64,000 nt of DNA, from positions 27,367,001 through 27,431,000 of the forward strand of contig JAMPIT010000566.1 in assembly GCA_026261815.1 (NCBI GenBank), read 5' to 3'. Position numbers and translations under genes: made by a program. Shown piece by piece: positions 50,430-60,847 of this stretch; within the stretch, counting starts at the first letter, position 1, and each line of letters starts with the position of its first letter. Under the pieces are notes generated by a model. It had not been told where the DNA came from, did not search any database, and saw nothing but the letters and a program-made list of their open reading frames with translations. The stretch is from Monarcha castaneiventris obscurior. Its lineage: Eukaryota; Chordata; Aves; Passeriformes; Monarchidae.

Positions 50430-51766
50430 TGGGGATTTAAAGCTGATCCTCATTCTGAATTGGCAGTCTTCTACTGAGTCCAGGTGACCAATTTGGAAAG
50501 TTTGAAATTACAAGTATCTTCCTATAAAAGACACAGTTTTCTAAGCAAATCACAGTGCGGGCAAGCTGTAATTCATTTCCTTCTCTGCTCTTTAGCTAAA
50601 AAACATTTTCTATTCTAAAAAGTTCATATTAAAACTATCTAATAAATATAAATTTTTATTACTATTTATATTATTATGTATGAGTTTGCTATTTCATATA
50701 TGTAGGTGTATAAATAGTGTATATGCATATAACTTGCATATATTAATTTTTTGTTACTCAAAGCTTTTTTGGCAAAATAGCCCTGAATGCTAATGTTTTC
50801 CAGAATTGGTGGGTTTCCTCTAGAGAACTGTTGTTTCCCTCTACATAGCTAATATCCCTGTATGTATAGAGAATCTGTAACCTGTGCTTGCACAATTATA
50901 ATGAAGTCTGATGGTTTAATTGGGCCTATCAATTTGCATAAAAATTTACGTAGCTTTCCTGTGGCCTTTTTCCCAGTTTGATCTATTTTAGTATCTTAAT
51001 TTTCAAGAGCATTTCTCCTTCCTTAAAATTCACATCTGATAACACCAATAAACACTTTGAGCCACTCTTTTAATTCCTTTCATTTATCTTCAATAAACTG
51101 TAGGAAGACACAGACACACACAAAAGGATGCTTCAAATACAGCCATCTCAGCTCCACAAATGAAATTTCTAAATAAAGCTTCCAGTCACCAAAACTGAGT
51201 CTGAATAATTGAGGACACCGTTCAGTCTCTTAGTAAAAATCTTCTGCTTAGCTGAATAATTTTTTGTGACTGCAGGATTATAGAAAGTTGCAAAAGCCAA
51301 AATAACATGTGCAACCAACCCAGAGAGCCTAAGTGTTCATCCTAATGTACCCCATGACTCGATAATTACAGTTCAGGGATGAGCACAATAAACAGAAGCT
51401 TCCTAAATCTTAAACAGCCAACTCATCAAAGCCCAGCTGTCCTTGAAGCAATGGAGTTTTACAAGGTTCACAAATTCACAAACACTTGGGAAACATCTAT
51501 GTTTTTTTGATTTTTTCCCTTGGTAAAAGAGTAGTGAGATCAAAAATCTCTTCAACTCTTAATTAAGTAATCTGACCCTGCAAGGCTTCTTGACTGTCCA
51601 GACTTCTTATATGAATCAATTTTCTCTTCTAACAGGTTCTGTACAACGTTCTTAGTGTTGACTGAAGCACTGCTAAAAGAAACGGAAAAAGCCTGACATC
51701 CTAATTAACACATTTTCAGGAAGGATTAACTACTCACCCTTTGATGTTTCTTAGACAGAGAAAAAT
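50430..51766. other. AT-rich unique non-coding DNA
   Basis: Nothing recognised; alternating ATAT stretches near 50640-50750. Confidence 0.5.
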
Positions 51767-51941
51767 TTTTAAAAACAAAACAAAACCAAAAAAAACCCAA
51801 ACAAACAAAAAAAACCCAACCAAAACCAAAACCAAAAAAAACCCACAAATGAACAAACAAACAAAAAAACCCAAAAATCAAACAAACCAAAATCAAAACC
51901 CCAAACAAAAAAACCCCATGAACCAAAACCAAACAACACAG
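51767..51941. repeat. Long A/C-only low-complexity tract
   Basis: About 175 bp almost devoid of G and T on the plus strand, built of AAAACC, AAAC and AAAAAAACCC words. Open frames over it (73 codons Lys/Asn/Pro/Gln-rich on +, 68-71 codons Phe/Gly/Leu/Val-rich on -) are artefacts. Strong strand asymmetry, like 5130-5310. Confidence 0.85.
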
Positions 51942-52519
51942 ATGCTTTCATCCCTAGGGTAGCATGGTAGGAAGTTTTATTCATATCCAGCTGCTACCAC
52001 CACTCTCCTGTACCATTCTTTTGATACAGATGGATTCTTTCTACTAGAAAAAGAGTAGGACATGCCACACAACCCATTGAGTCTTCTACTGCTCTGATCT
52101 ACTTTTCTTTTTTGGATAAGCTTTTATATTCAATCCAAAAATAAAATTCAAATACAAAAATAAAGGTTTCTTGAAATACAGTCCTGTGTGGCTTTGAAAT
52201 ACAAAAAGGGTCTCAGTTCTTCCATGTTAGAAAATGCTTTTCTCCTTGTCTCTTTTTCAAAAAGGTCTTCCACTTGTCTTCAAGCCGACTCCTCTCCTAT
52301 GAGGTACCAACAGTGATGGGTATGGTTTATTTTCTGGTCCCAGTCAGAGTGACCCAGGCAAGGCTTCGATAATGACTCGAGGCAGCCTGGAAACACAAAC
52401 CTGCAATCTGCAGCCCTTGCCCCTCCAACAGCCCTCCTACTTGCTTACCTCCTTTTCTCTGTCCTATTGTCCTTCCAGATAAACATCCAGTGTTTGTTTT
52501 TTGGGGATTTTTTTATCTA
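51942..52519. other. Non-coding DNA
   Basis: No recognised element. Positions 52270-52500 are less AT-rich and may be part of the adjacent old CR1. Confidence 0.4.
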
Positions 52520-52770
52520 CAAGGATGCACTACTGGCTCATATTCAGCTCGGTGTGCAGCAGGACTGCCAGGCCCTCTTCTGCAAAGCTGTTTTACAGCT
52601 AGTAAGACCCCAGCATGGATAGGCACATAGAGTTATTCCTTCTCAGCTGCAGGACTTAGCACATTCCTCTTGATGAACTTTCTGAGATGCCTGCTTGCCC
52701 ACTTCTCCAAGCTGGAAAGGTGCCTCCAAATGGTGGTATAACCCATTTTCACACCACTATGTAGGCAGTC
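52520..52770 (-). mobile_element. Old CR1 ORF2 fragment, antisense
   Basis: Antisense CR1 ORF2 region: GGCTCATATTCAGCTCGGTG (52535), CAGCAGGACTGCCAGGCCCT, GCTGCAGGACTTAGCACATT (52649) and CTTGATGAACTTTCTGAGAT. It corresponds to the same part of ORF2 as 54655-54850 but is far more diverged, suggesting an older subfamily. The 87-codon plus-strand frame downstream (52799-53062) is not recognised. Confidence 0.7.
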
Positions 52771-54019
52771 ACAGCCTTGCACAATGTTACTGATATAGTT
52801 GCCTAGGCACTGCCTTTCTTACATGATCATACTCTGTGAAGATTCCCCTGGGCTCCTCTCCATTTTTCCATTGGGTCTGGCTGTTTCTCATAACTTGTCT
52901 CTGGACCTGCAAGATCCAGCCCTCTCTGATGGTGCTACCTGCAACATTCATCACTTTGTTACTCAGTTGTTATTCAGCATAAATATGATCAGTATTTTTT
53001 CTGTTCTCAGCTGTCTTTTTCAACATCTTCTTCAGTTGTCTAAACTTCATTCCAAAGCCTAGTCAACAGAGTAGTTGCTGGTAGTTCTAACATTACACGT
53101 CTTTGAAAATGCATGCAACACACACTTTCAAATCCCATCATTTATGTACTGTAGTTCCAGATAATGTTACACAGCATTTTAAGTTTTCATATATTTAGTC
53201 ATCTGATTGTTACAGAAGAAAAAATGGTTCTGATTTCAATATTGAAGATTTCCATAACATTACATGGTTAAAAAAAAAATAAATAAATTACAAGAGTGTG
53301 GAGGACATTCTGTTCTGTTCTGTTCTGTTCAAAGCTATCTCATAGAATACCAAATGAAGTGTACTCAAATGATCGATAAAATATGCAAATTATTGTGATG
53401 GAGAATGTTGTTTTTACGTTAACACAGTATAATTTATTTTCTAAACACAATCTTGTTATTGATTAGATGTGGAATTTATTCCACTCTTTTAAATTTAAAT
53501 TATGTCAGAAAAGAACCAGTGACTTATAAGAAAACAGTGTTGGATTTTTAAAATTAATCTTAAGACATTTGTCCCTACTGGAAGCAACCCACTACTAGCA
53601 GTATACAGAGAATGATTTGAATGCCAATTACATACCATTTCCTGCAAAATAATATACTGAAGGCAAATCAACATTTAGATCACATTATCTGCAATGTAAA
53701 TGAGAAAGAAAAAAATATAGTCAAGTATGGTTAGCAATGTATTAGGTTTTGAAGACCTTTTTCATTTTTTATTAATTTATTTATTTATACCACTGAGTCA
53801 GGAAACTCTGCTTCAAAGGGACAAACTGTCGGATATAAAAATCTGTTTAAAATTAATAATTTTGCATCCACAGTGATTTTAAGTACATGATATATTACAC
53901 AGTTGGACCAAATGCATATTTAGTCACTATCAACATCTCTAAAATATCCAAGAAAATCAGCTCCATGACACTTTTTTCTATTCTGATACCTTTTAATAGC
54001 TTGTTAATTTTCTCTGTGG
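52771..54019. other. AT-rich non-coding DNA
   Basis: Unique-looking; contains the TTCTG repeat listed separately. Confidence 0.45.
53308..53330. repeat. (TTCTG)n pentanucleotide repeat
   Basis: About 4.6 exact units of TTCTG. Confidence 0.9.
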
Positions 54020-54108
54020 AGGCACAAGTCTGTTGCCCTTCCCTGGACACACTCCAGCATCTCAGTATCTTCCTTGTAGAGAGTGGTCCAGAATTGAATA
54101 TAGCACTC

Positions 54109-54112
54109 AAGG
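54109..54112. repeat. Target-site duplication, left (AAGG)
   Basis: Repeated at 54539-54542 around the LTR; the CR1 sequence rejoins as CTCAAGGTATGGCC. Confidence 0.75.
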
Positions 54113-54538
54113 TGATGCCTTAGGTTTTAACTTACATATTTTTCAAATCCTGTACTGCCTAGTGTGTAACTCTGAGGTTTCTTGTAGCCTGTTAATTTCT
54201 GCTCTCCAGGCTTTGCCTTCAAGGACACCTAGACAGTCCTAGGCCCAAAAAGTATAAACCAAGAGCCTTTGAGAGGGGGGGAAAGCTGAAGGGAAATTAC
54301 ATCATTAAACTGAAGCTTTGATTAAACGGAAGGTTGAATTAACACTGATATGCAAATGAACCAAGCCTATAAAAGTGTGAAAAACTCGTGACCTGCCATC
54401 CATCTTGGGGTCCATCTTGGCAGTAGCCTCTGGCTCCCCAGGGTGTACCTTTGAAGGCCTTTCAAATAAATACCTACTTTTATTGCCTTATTCCTGTCTA
54501 GTCTCTGTTTTTGGTGGCAAAGGCACCTAAAGGCATCA
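54113..54538 (+). mobile_element. Complete solo LTR inserted in CR1
   Basis: A 426-bp LTR with a clear inverted terminal repeat: TGATGCCTTAGGT at the 5' end and ACCTAAAGGCATCA at the 3' end. It has a TATA box TATAAAA (54368-54374) and AATAAA (54465-54470), so its sense is plus, opposite to its CR1 host. It is flanked by AAGG (4 bp; 4-of-5 if extended to CAAGG/AAAGG), and CR1 homology resumes directly on both sides. No internal retroviral sequence remains, so it is a solo LTR. A 4-bp duplication fits an ERV1-like integrase and a degraded 5-bp one fits ERVL; the sequence alone does not decide. Confidence 0.93.
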
Positions 54539-54893
54539 AAGGTATGGCCTTGACAGTGCTAAGGACAAGGGGACAATCACTGCCCTGGTCCTGCTGGCCA
54601 CACTATTTCTGATAGAAGCCAGGAGGCCATTGGCTTTCTTGGCCACCTGGGCTTCTGCTGGATCATGTTCAGCCAGCTGCCAACAAGCACCGCAGAGCCT
54701 TTTCCTCTGAGTGGCGTTCCAGACACTCTGCCTCCAGCCTGTAGTGCTTCATGGGTTGCTGCGCCCCAAGTGCAGGACCCGGCACTGCACCTTATTGAAC
54801 CTCTGCAACTGGCTTCAGCCCACTGATCCAGATTGTCCAGATCCCCTTGCAGAGCCTTCCTTCCCTCCTGCAGATAAATACTCTTATCCTGTA

Positions 54894-55000
54894 AGAGACT
54901 GGAGACAAGTGAAATATGTGGGGGGAAAGAGGGGACGCACACACGCACAGACACACACACTTCTGTTGTTTTGAGCCAGTAATCATTTTCTCCAGTCTCT
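54894..55000. repeat. Inverted-repeat-bounded insertion in CR1, with (CA)n
   Basis: AGAGACTGGAGA (54894-54905) is exactly complementary to TCTCCAGTCTCT (54989-55000); the pairing extends to 14 of 15. The 83-bp interior, foreign to CR1, holds a CA-rich run (54936-54960). CR1 homology stops before the left arm and resumes after the right arm. Confidence 0.7.
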
Positions 55001-55365
55001 CACTTGCTGTTGGCAGCAAACTTACTCAGAGGGCACTCAATCCCCTCATCCAGATCATTCATAAAGATGTTAAACAGGACTGACTTCAATACTGAGCCCT
55101 GGAGGACAACACTCATGACTGGCTGCCAGCTGGATGTAACTCCATTTAGCACCACTCTCTGGGTCCAGTCATCCAGACATTTTTTTTATCCAGAGAAGAG
55201 TGCACCCATCCAAGCCATGAGCAGCCAGTTTCTCCACAAGAGTGCTGTAGAGACAGTGTCAAATGCTTTACTGAAGTCCAGATACACAACATGCACAGAT
55301 TTTCCCTCCATCCACTAAGGGTGCCATCTTGCCATAGAAGAATATCAGGTTCAGAGTGTCTATGA

Positions 55366-57599
55366 ATTGGACTTTATTGTTTTCAATGGCCTTTTTGGAT
55401 TTTACACATTTTGGATTTTACACAGTTTTTTCTTTCACTTTACTCCTTTGTTGATTTTGCATTCCTAAAATGCACATGCCAGTTTCATATAATTCTTCTC
55501 ACTTGTGAGATGCATCAGTTGAATGAAAATTTATACAGTAGTTGCAGTTTACCATTATATTCACTACTGACCATTTCTTCTGTGTGGTGTTGTAATATAC
55601 TTCCACTGTCTGCATGTCCACTTCTGTGACAACCATTCAAGCTGTTAGGAAGAAATTGATAATCTGTGTGTGAATTTCTGATGACAAGCAGCCAATAATT
55701 AATTCTCTTTGGTTTTTTTTTTTCCCACCTGACCTCAGGGTGGGATGTTTACTCAAATATTTACTGTTGCAAAGACTGTGGCAACATCCTATTGTATTTT
55801 CCTCTGAATAGCTCAACCCAACCCTCTTTTTCTCAGTTATTGGCAGCAGTCTGACAAGTCTTAAGGAAAAATGAAAGGGTGTCCATAATATTGTGAATTT
55901 GTCACCAGGACTTATTGTACTATTAGCAAGCTGGTAACAAAAAAACTTGCTTAACATCTGGGAATCTGCCATTTTTATCATATACAATAAAATAGGTCTT
56001 TCCTGCTGGGTTTTAGTGGTAGGAAGACTACTACAAACTAGGACCTCATTGCTTGATACATCGTTAATCCAAATTTACGTAATTCCCCCAGAGATAGGGA
56101 CAATGGAATTATTGAAGCCACTGATTGTAGTAACTGTTGAGATTCTAATCTTTCAACCTGAAGGAAGAAAAAAAAATTCTGATGTCACAATAACTCTTAT
56201 TAAAGCCTGAATATTTCTTTTAATATGACCAACACTAAAAGAGAAATTTTTGAAATGAGAAGATATCACCATCTGCCATTAATGTCTAAAGAATGCTGCC
56301 AAGTTATATAAATTTGAGACCCCTTCTTTATTTGGCTTCATCAGCTGTCAGAAGGGAAAAACTAAATTGTCCTTAGCAGACTCCAACATTAATTGGTTTT
56401 CTCTGGGTGGACACAGCAAGAGGCAAATTACTTCATTCAAAACTATGCAAACAACTAACATTTAAATCTTGACAAAAAATGTTTGTTTCTATTTATGTCT
56501 TGTTTATTTTGGGGGGTTTTCTTATTTGGTTGGTTGGGTTTTTTTATTGTTTTCATTGAAATCCTTTCATCAGAAAGCACATTTTTGGCCCAGTAAGGCA
56601 TTGCACACCGTTTTCTTGCCTGGAAGATCTGGACTTCTGCTACTGTAATAGAAAGACAGGAAGAAAACTCAGATTCACTACATGTCCTATGGGAAAAACT
56701 GAGAAAGTACCTGTTTTCAGAAGCTTAGTCATGGCTCAAATAATTTAATTGACATATATTTAGGTGAGACATCAAATTAATTAGGGTGTTTTACTCAATA
56801 ATTGGTTCACAGTTAACTACTTTAAGCAAAACTTAAGCCATGAGTTTTGCAGGGAATAGCACAATTATGCTACTACTCCAAATTCATATCAACAGACATC
56901 TCAAACTCAGAAATAAAACAAAAATAATTAAGAAAAGGAGAGATGTTTTATGATACATAACTTTTCCTTTTTGTAATATAAGTTAGGTATTAGATTTAGA
57001 GACAAAGGAGTTCATCCATATAATACCCTTAGTCCTATGGAGTTTTAAATATGTAAAAGAGTTCTAGCTTGCTAAGAAAGGAAAAATAAAACCCTTAATT
57101 TATCGGGGCAGTGAAACACTGTGATGATATACAAGGAAACAACTTTAGAATGTATTGGTCCTCTTAGCACCATATAATTACAAAACCCCCCTGTTTCTTC
57201 AAAGGAAAGCTGATTATCTCTTGCTTCATGCTCAATATGATATGTATCTTAGGAAAAACAATACAATTAAGCAGTGGCCTTCTACTCTCTGTACCCAGTT
57301 CATCTGCATGGAAATGTGCAGACAGAAACTCAGTCAAGACCAAAAATACCAGCTTGTGGTTGTACCAGCAAAATATTCAGTATGTGAGTATTGCTAAACA
57401 GCATATTTAGTTACTCCTTCAGAGCTATTTATGTTTTTTTCTAACAATTCTTGCTTTATTCTTTTATTCACTTCGATCAAATTAGAGAAAAAATATTTGT
57501 AAGTAAGACAAAGAATAGTATCATCAAGTAGAACACAGAACATAATGTAGGATTTTTAAGGTTACATAAACCCTAGGGAATAGTCTGAGGTTGTATCAG
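55366..57599. other. AT-rich non-coding DNA
   Basis: No exon, RNA or named repeat. A T/G-rich low-complexity patch lies at 56505-56560 (GGGGGGTTTTC, GGTTGGTTGGGTTTTTTT), the complementary composition to the A/C-rich tracts. A 116-codon minus frame (55637-55987) shows no family. Confidence 0.5.
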
Positions 57600-57762
57600 G
57601 GTAGATTTAGGTTGGGTATTAGAAAAACGGTCTTCAACCAGAGGGTGTTTGAGCACTGGAACAAGGTCCCCAGGGAAGTGGTCACCGCACCAGCCTGTCA
57701 AAGCTCAAGAAGTGTTTGGACAATACTGTAGGGCACGTGGTGTGACTCTTGGATGCAGTGCT
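57600..57762 (+). mobile_element. CR1 LINE 3' region, left part of a split copy
   Basis: Sense CR1: GGGTATTAGAAAAACGGTCT (57614), TGAGCACTGGAACAAGGTCC (57648), CCCAGGGAAGTGGTCACC, AAGAAGTGTTTGGACAATAC (57707) and GTGGTGTGACTCTTGGATGC. CR1 similarity stops at about CAGTGCTG (57762). The matching 3' terminus appears 1.3 kb downstream (59044-59125), where CAGTGCTGG occurs again. Confidence 0.85.
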
Positions 57763-57956
57763 GTATTTCCCCACATCTTTCTCTTATTAAATTGTCTGCC
57801 TTTTCCACATTGTCCCCCCTTCCCTGCCCCTAGTCCTGGGCTCACCCTCAGGTTCTCCCTATTGGTTCCAGTGCCCCAGCTCCACCCATGTACTGCCCCT
57901 GCACCCTGAGAAAATCCCAAGCTTGCCACGGCTGCCTTTGCCTGGGTCAGGCCGGC
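57763..57956. other. Unassigned C-rich segment
   Basis: Pyrimidine-rich sequence between the CR1 break and the LTR end. It could be leader DNA of the ERV remnant on the minus strand, but no primer-binding site is apparent. Confidence 0.35.
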
Positions 57957-58431
57957 TGTGGGGTTCGTAGCCCCGCGTGGTACAGCGATGTCGGCTGGAG
58001 TGGTCAGGGCTGGTTGACCCCGTCCCCTCCGGCCAGATAGCCATTCGCAGCAGGCAGTTCTTGGCTGTGGCAGGGCAGCAGCGAGAGCAAAGATGAGAGA
58101 ATGGACACCGCTTGGCTTTAGTCTGAGTTTATTTCTTCTGCCCCGGGGGCAGAGAGATGTTAGCTCGAAGGGAGCCGGAGCGAGTGAGGGTTACTCGTCC
58201 CTAGGGACTGGCTTTTAAGGGTTTTACAAACTGAGGTAGATATCAGGAGATGACCAATAAAGGGCAAGGATACATGACAAAAGATCCAATAGTAACATCT
58301 CAGGGGAGGAACATCTTATCACTAACAAATAACAGCATAGATAGAGGGAATTTCAAACCACACTAGCTTGCCAGAGCCTGTAATCATTGGTAGGTCTTGT
58401 AACAGGGGAAAGAGACTTGGTGTGAGTGACA
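57957..58431 (-). mobile_element. LTR of an endogenous retrovirus, antisense
   Basis: Read on the minus strand from about 58431 (TGTCACTCAC) it has a TATA-like CTTAAAAG (antisense of CTTTTAAG, 58213-58220), AATAAA about 85 bp further (antisense of TTTATT, 58128-58133) and a GC-rich U5 ending near GAACCCCACA (57957). The short TATA-to-signal distance is typical of retroviral LTRs. The edges are approximate. The 3' edge is not followed by an obvious primer-binding site, and no target duplication was identified. Confidence 0.6.
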
Positions 58432-58450
58432 GTCTCAGGGGTGTGGGCTT

Positions 58451-58777
58451 CTAGTCCTCGGAGTTTTCCTTTGATCTGTCCTCAGGGACAGAATCGTTCC
58501 ATGAGAAATTGACCCACTCAGAATTATCCACACTAGCAATGGTCTCCAGGATAGCAACACAAGCTCCCTGACCATGGGGTCTCTGTCTCTGTCGGGAAAC
58601 CGGCTTGTCATCATGGAAAATAAAAGTTCCCCTGAGATGGCTATGCAGGGACCCTTCTGCCTCCTTTATCGCCACCGTGTTGCGGAGCCCAGCTGGCCGG
58701 AGCAGGAGCGCGGCTGCCCAAAAGGGCTGCGGGAGAGCGGAGCCGCCGCTCCATCCCAAGCAGCCGCTCCATCCCAA
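58451..58777 (-). pseudogene. Possible ERV 3' coding remnant (108 codons)
   Basis: A minus-strand frame that ends 20 bp before the LTR's presumed 5' end, where the last gene of a provirus would end. Its first ~11 residues come from the 18-bp minisatellite. The rest (about residues 31-108) is non-repetitive, acidic at its C-terminus (ending SVPEDRSKENSED) and contains Trp and Asn-x-Ser sites. I do not recognise a domain. The position suggests a truncated retroviral gene; a chance frame is also possible. Confidence 0.3.
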
Positions 58778-58960
58778 GCAGCCGCTCTATCCCAAGCAGC
58801 CGCTCCATCCCAAGCAGCCGCTCCGTCCCAAGCAGCCGCTCCATCCCAAGCAGCCGCTCCATCCCAAGCAGCTGCTCCATCCCAAGCAGCCGCTCCATCC
58901 CAAGCAGCTGCTCCATCCCAAGCAGCCGCTCCATCCCAAGCAGCTGCTCCGTCCCAAGCA
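58745..58960. repeat. 18-bp minisatellite, 12 copies
   Basis: Twelve head-to-tail copies of GCCGCTCCATCCCAAGCA with C/T or A/G changes at a few fixed positions (GCTGCT, CTCTAT, CCGTCC variants), 216 bp exactly. Because 18 is a multiple of three and no frame of the unit has a stop, all six frames stay open through it. That creates plus frames of 177 and 183 codons and minus frames of 103-149 codons. No start context, splice site or non-repeat domain supports translation. Confidence 0.95.
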
Positions 58961-59043
58961 GCCCCGCACCTGCGCTCTCTGGGAAGGTTGCGGCTTGGCA
59001 ATCCAACGCAGGGAACAAACCAGGCAACGCAACACTTGGGAAT
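58961..59043. other. GC-rich flank between minisatellite and CR1 end
   Basis: Unassigned; may be ERV-internal sequence beyond the array or a boundary of the insertion into CR1. Confidence 0.35.
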
Positions 59044-59125
59044 GGTCCTGTGCAGTGCTGGACTCGATGATCCTTCTGGGTCCCTTCCAACTCAGCATAT
59101 TCTGTGATACTGTGATTAACTACTC
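59044..59125 (+). mobile_element. CR1 LINE 3' terminus, right part of the split copy
   Basis: GTGCTGGACTCGATGATCCT (59055), GGGTCCCTTCCAACTCAGCA (59078) and the terminal TATTCTGTGATACTGTGATT form a textbook CR1 3' end in the same orientation as 57600-57762. Confidence 0.93.
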
Positions 59126-60410
59126 TAAAAACAATAGTTACTGTAGATGGAACTAGACATTGATCTCACAATAACTTTCCGAGAAAAACTAATCTCAGAT
59201 TGATTTTAGTTATTTCTGTTGACATTTTTTCTACAGATGTTTGCTAACAAATGAGACAAAACATAATCAGATCAGAAAGCATTACAAATATATGTACATA
59301 TGAAAAACATCAGTGAGCAAATTTCAGTTACTGCTCTTAATGTTTGACTCACTTAGCCATTAAAAATTTCTTATGCTCTTCAGTTTCTAATGGGATTAGT
59401 TTTCTTAGTAGCACGGAATATGTAATGAAAATGTAACTATTTGAAAGTAGTTCCAAGATTAATTCAGACTTTATACATTTCACATTGCATGGAAATGGAT
59501 AATAGGTGGTATACTCATTGACAGCAAGAATCAATATCTAATTACCTACAGCACATTCCAGCAAGTCAGTATAGATGAGAACCTGAAGCATTTATTTCTA
59601 AGACAATCCCAAGGGTAGATTCAATAACGTTCTAAAAATTACTTCTGAAAGTCATTTGCATACTTATTTTATAAAGGTTTCCTTTCTTTACCCTGGTAAT
59701 ATTTTTGTAATTTTTCCTTGATGACTTTTTTCTGAAAGTTGCACTTGTAACAATCACAACTGTTTTCTCTGAAATCAGACTATTGAGATGTATCTAGTCT
59801 GTGTAAAATTACGCATTAATTTTAGAGAGTAAAGCCATCAAAATTTGTATTTTGCACACTGACTAATTTGCATAAGAATTTACTAAAGAGAAAACCACCC
59901 ATGCAACACTACTATTGGTATACTTTCTTGCATGTTACAACACATGCTCAAGTCACCAAAGGGATGCAATTGATACAGTAACAGGAGAGCAGGACTTGAT
60001 GCTGACAAACCTCTGACATAATTCCAGGTTCTCTAGAGAGCTTCTTAACTTGTGCTACATTAAGTTGCAATTTTTGTGAGAATGCTTTTTAAATTTTTTT
60101 AAATTTTGTGAAATACCCATTTCTTTGGAAAACACCAAACAGAATGTCTAACATTTTCTAACGTTTTTAACATTTTAGTTTAAAACCTTGGTATTACACT
60201 TCGGGAACATGGAGGATATTGTCATTTTTACTCTTTTACTCTCAGGTATTGCAGGAAGAACATGGCTCTCCCCTGATTCTACAGCCAAATTGTCTTTGTG
60301 GTAACTAAACAGTGAGAGGAAAAGAACTTGGGTAGTCAACCCCTAGCAGTGCTCCAGGTAACTGATAAAAATATCACAGATACAGAGATGGGAAAAACCT
60401 ACAAAATGAC
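59126..60410. other. AT-rich unique non-coding DNA
   Basis: Nothing recognised. Confidence 0.5.
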
Positions 60411-60847
60411 TGTTGTGGTTTAGGAACAACACTCCCTCTCCCCTCCTCCCACTCCCTCATGTGAGAGAAACAAAAGGCAGAGATTATGGGTTGGGATAAG
60501 AACAATTTACTGGTAACAACAATGAGATAAGAAAACAAACAGTAACAGCAACAATATCAATAGCAAAAGTATACAAAAATAGGGTGATTTACATACAAAA
60601 ATTGCTCACGGAGCCTGAACTGCCATAGCACAACCATGAGACACTGAACAAAATGGTGAACGGACCCTTCATGGTGACACCTTTCTTTTGAAAGCCATGG
60701 CCCCCTCCTTCCCAGAAGTGAGAATCCCTTATTTCTCCCTCCAGTAGATGGTATAGAATAACAACCCAGACATGTCCGCAGGGCTCCAGGCTTCACACCC
60801 TCATGGCTTCTGAGAAAAAGGAACTGTCTTGGCTGAAAACCAGGACA
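60411..60847 (-). mobile_element. LTR, antisense (TGTCCTGGTTT-type start)
   Basis: Plus-strand edges TGTTGTGGTTTAGG (60411) and GGCTGAAAACCAGGACA (ends 60847). On the minus strand it starts with the antisense of that end, a start I recognise from a common avian LTR group. The antisense ATGGGTTGGGATAAGAACAATT block (60487 on) resembles the polyadenylation-region blocks at 24000 and 33722. Flanking 5-mers ATGAC/GTTAC match only 3 of 5, so a target duplication is uncertain. The 136-codon minus frame (60557-60967) is a shadow that runs past the edge. Confidence 0.75.

Larger units (their letters stand above)
54020..55365 (-). mobile_element. CR1 LINE ORF2 fragment, antisense, twice interrupted
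   Basis: Reading from 55365 down, the minus strand encodes decayed CR1 reverse transcriptase. The first part (55320-55010) is antisense to CAAATGCTTTACTGAAGTCC (55260), CCATGAGCAGCCAGTTTCTC (55216) and CCCCTCATCCAGATCATTCA (55042). The second part (from about 54894 down) gives LQEGRKALQGDLDNLDQWAE and later GSWLNMIQQ. The last part (54108-54020) continues at CTGGACACACTCCAGCATCT. The FADD-type active-site region falls where an approximately 100-bp insertion (54894-55000) interrupts it, and a complete LTR (54113-54538) splits the 3' part. Frameshifts abound, so it is non-functional. Confidence 0.92.

Noticed and set aside
51726..51984. Phe/Gly-rich, hydrophobic minus-strand frames resembling membrane proteins
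   Set aside because: Translation of an A/C-only low-complexity tract; the apparent membrane segments are compositional.
55004..55318. 104-codon plus-strand frame
   Set aside because: Antisense reading of CR1 ORF2, whose coding direction is minus here.
58574..59156. Proteins with AAPSQ- or LHPKQ-type repeats on + and WDGAAA- or MERLLG-type repeats on -
   Set aside because: All are readings of one 18-bp minisatellite in different frames; no promoter, splice or domain support.
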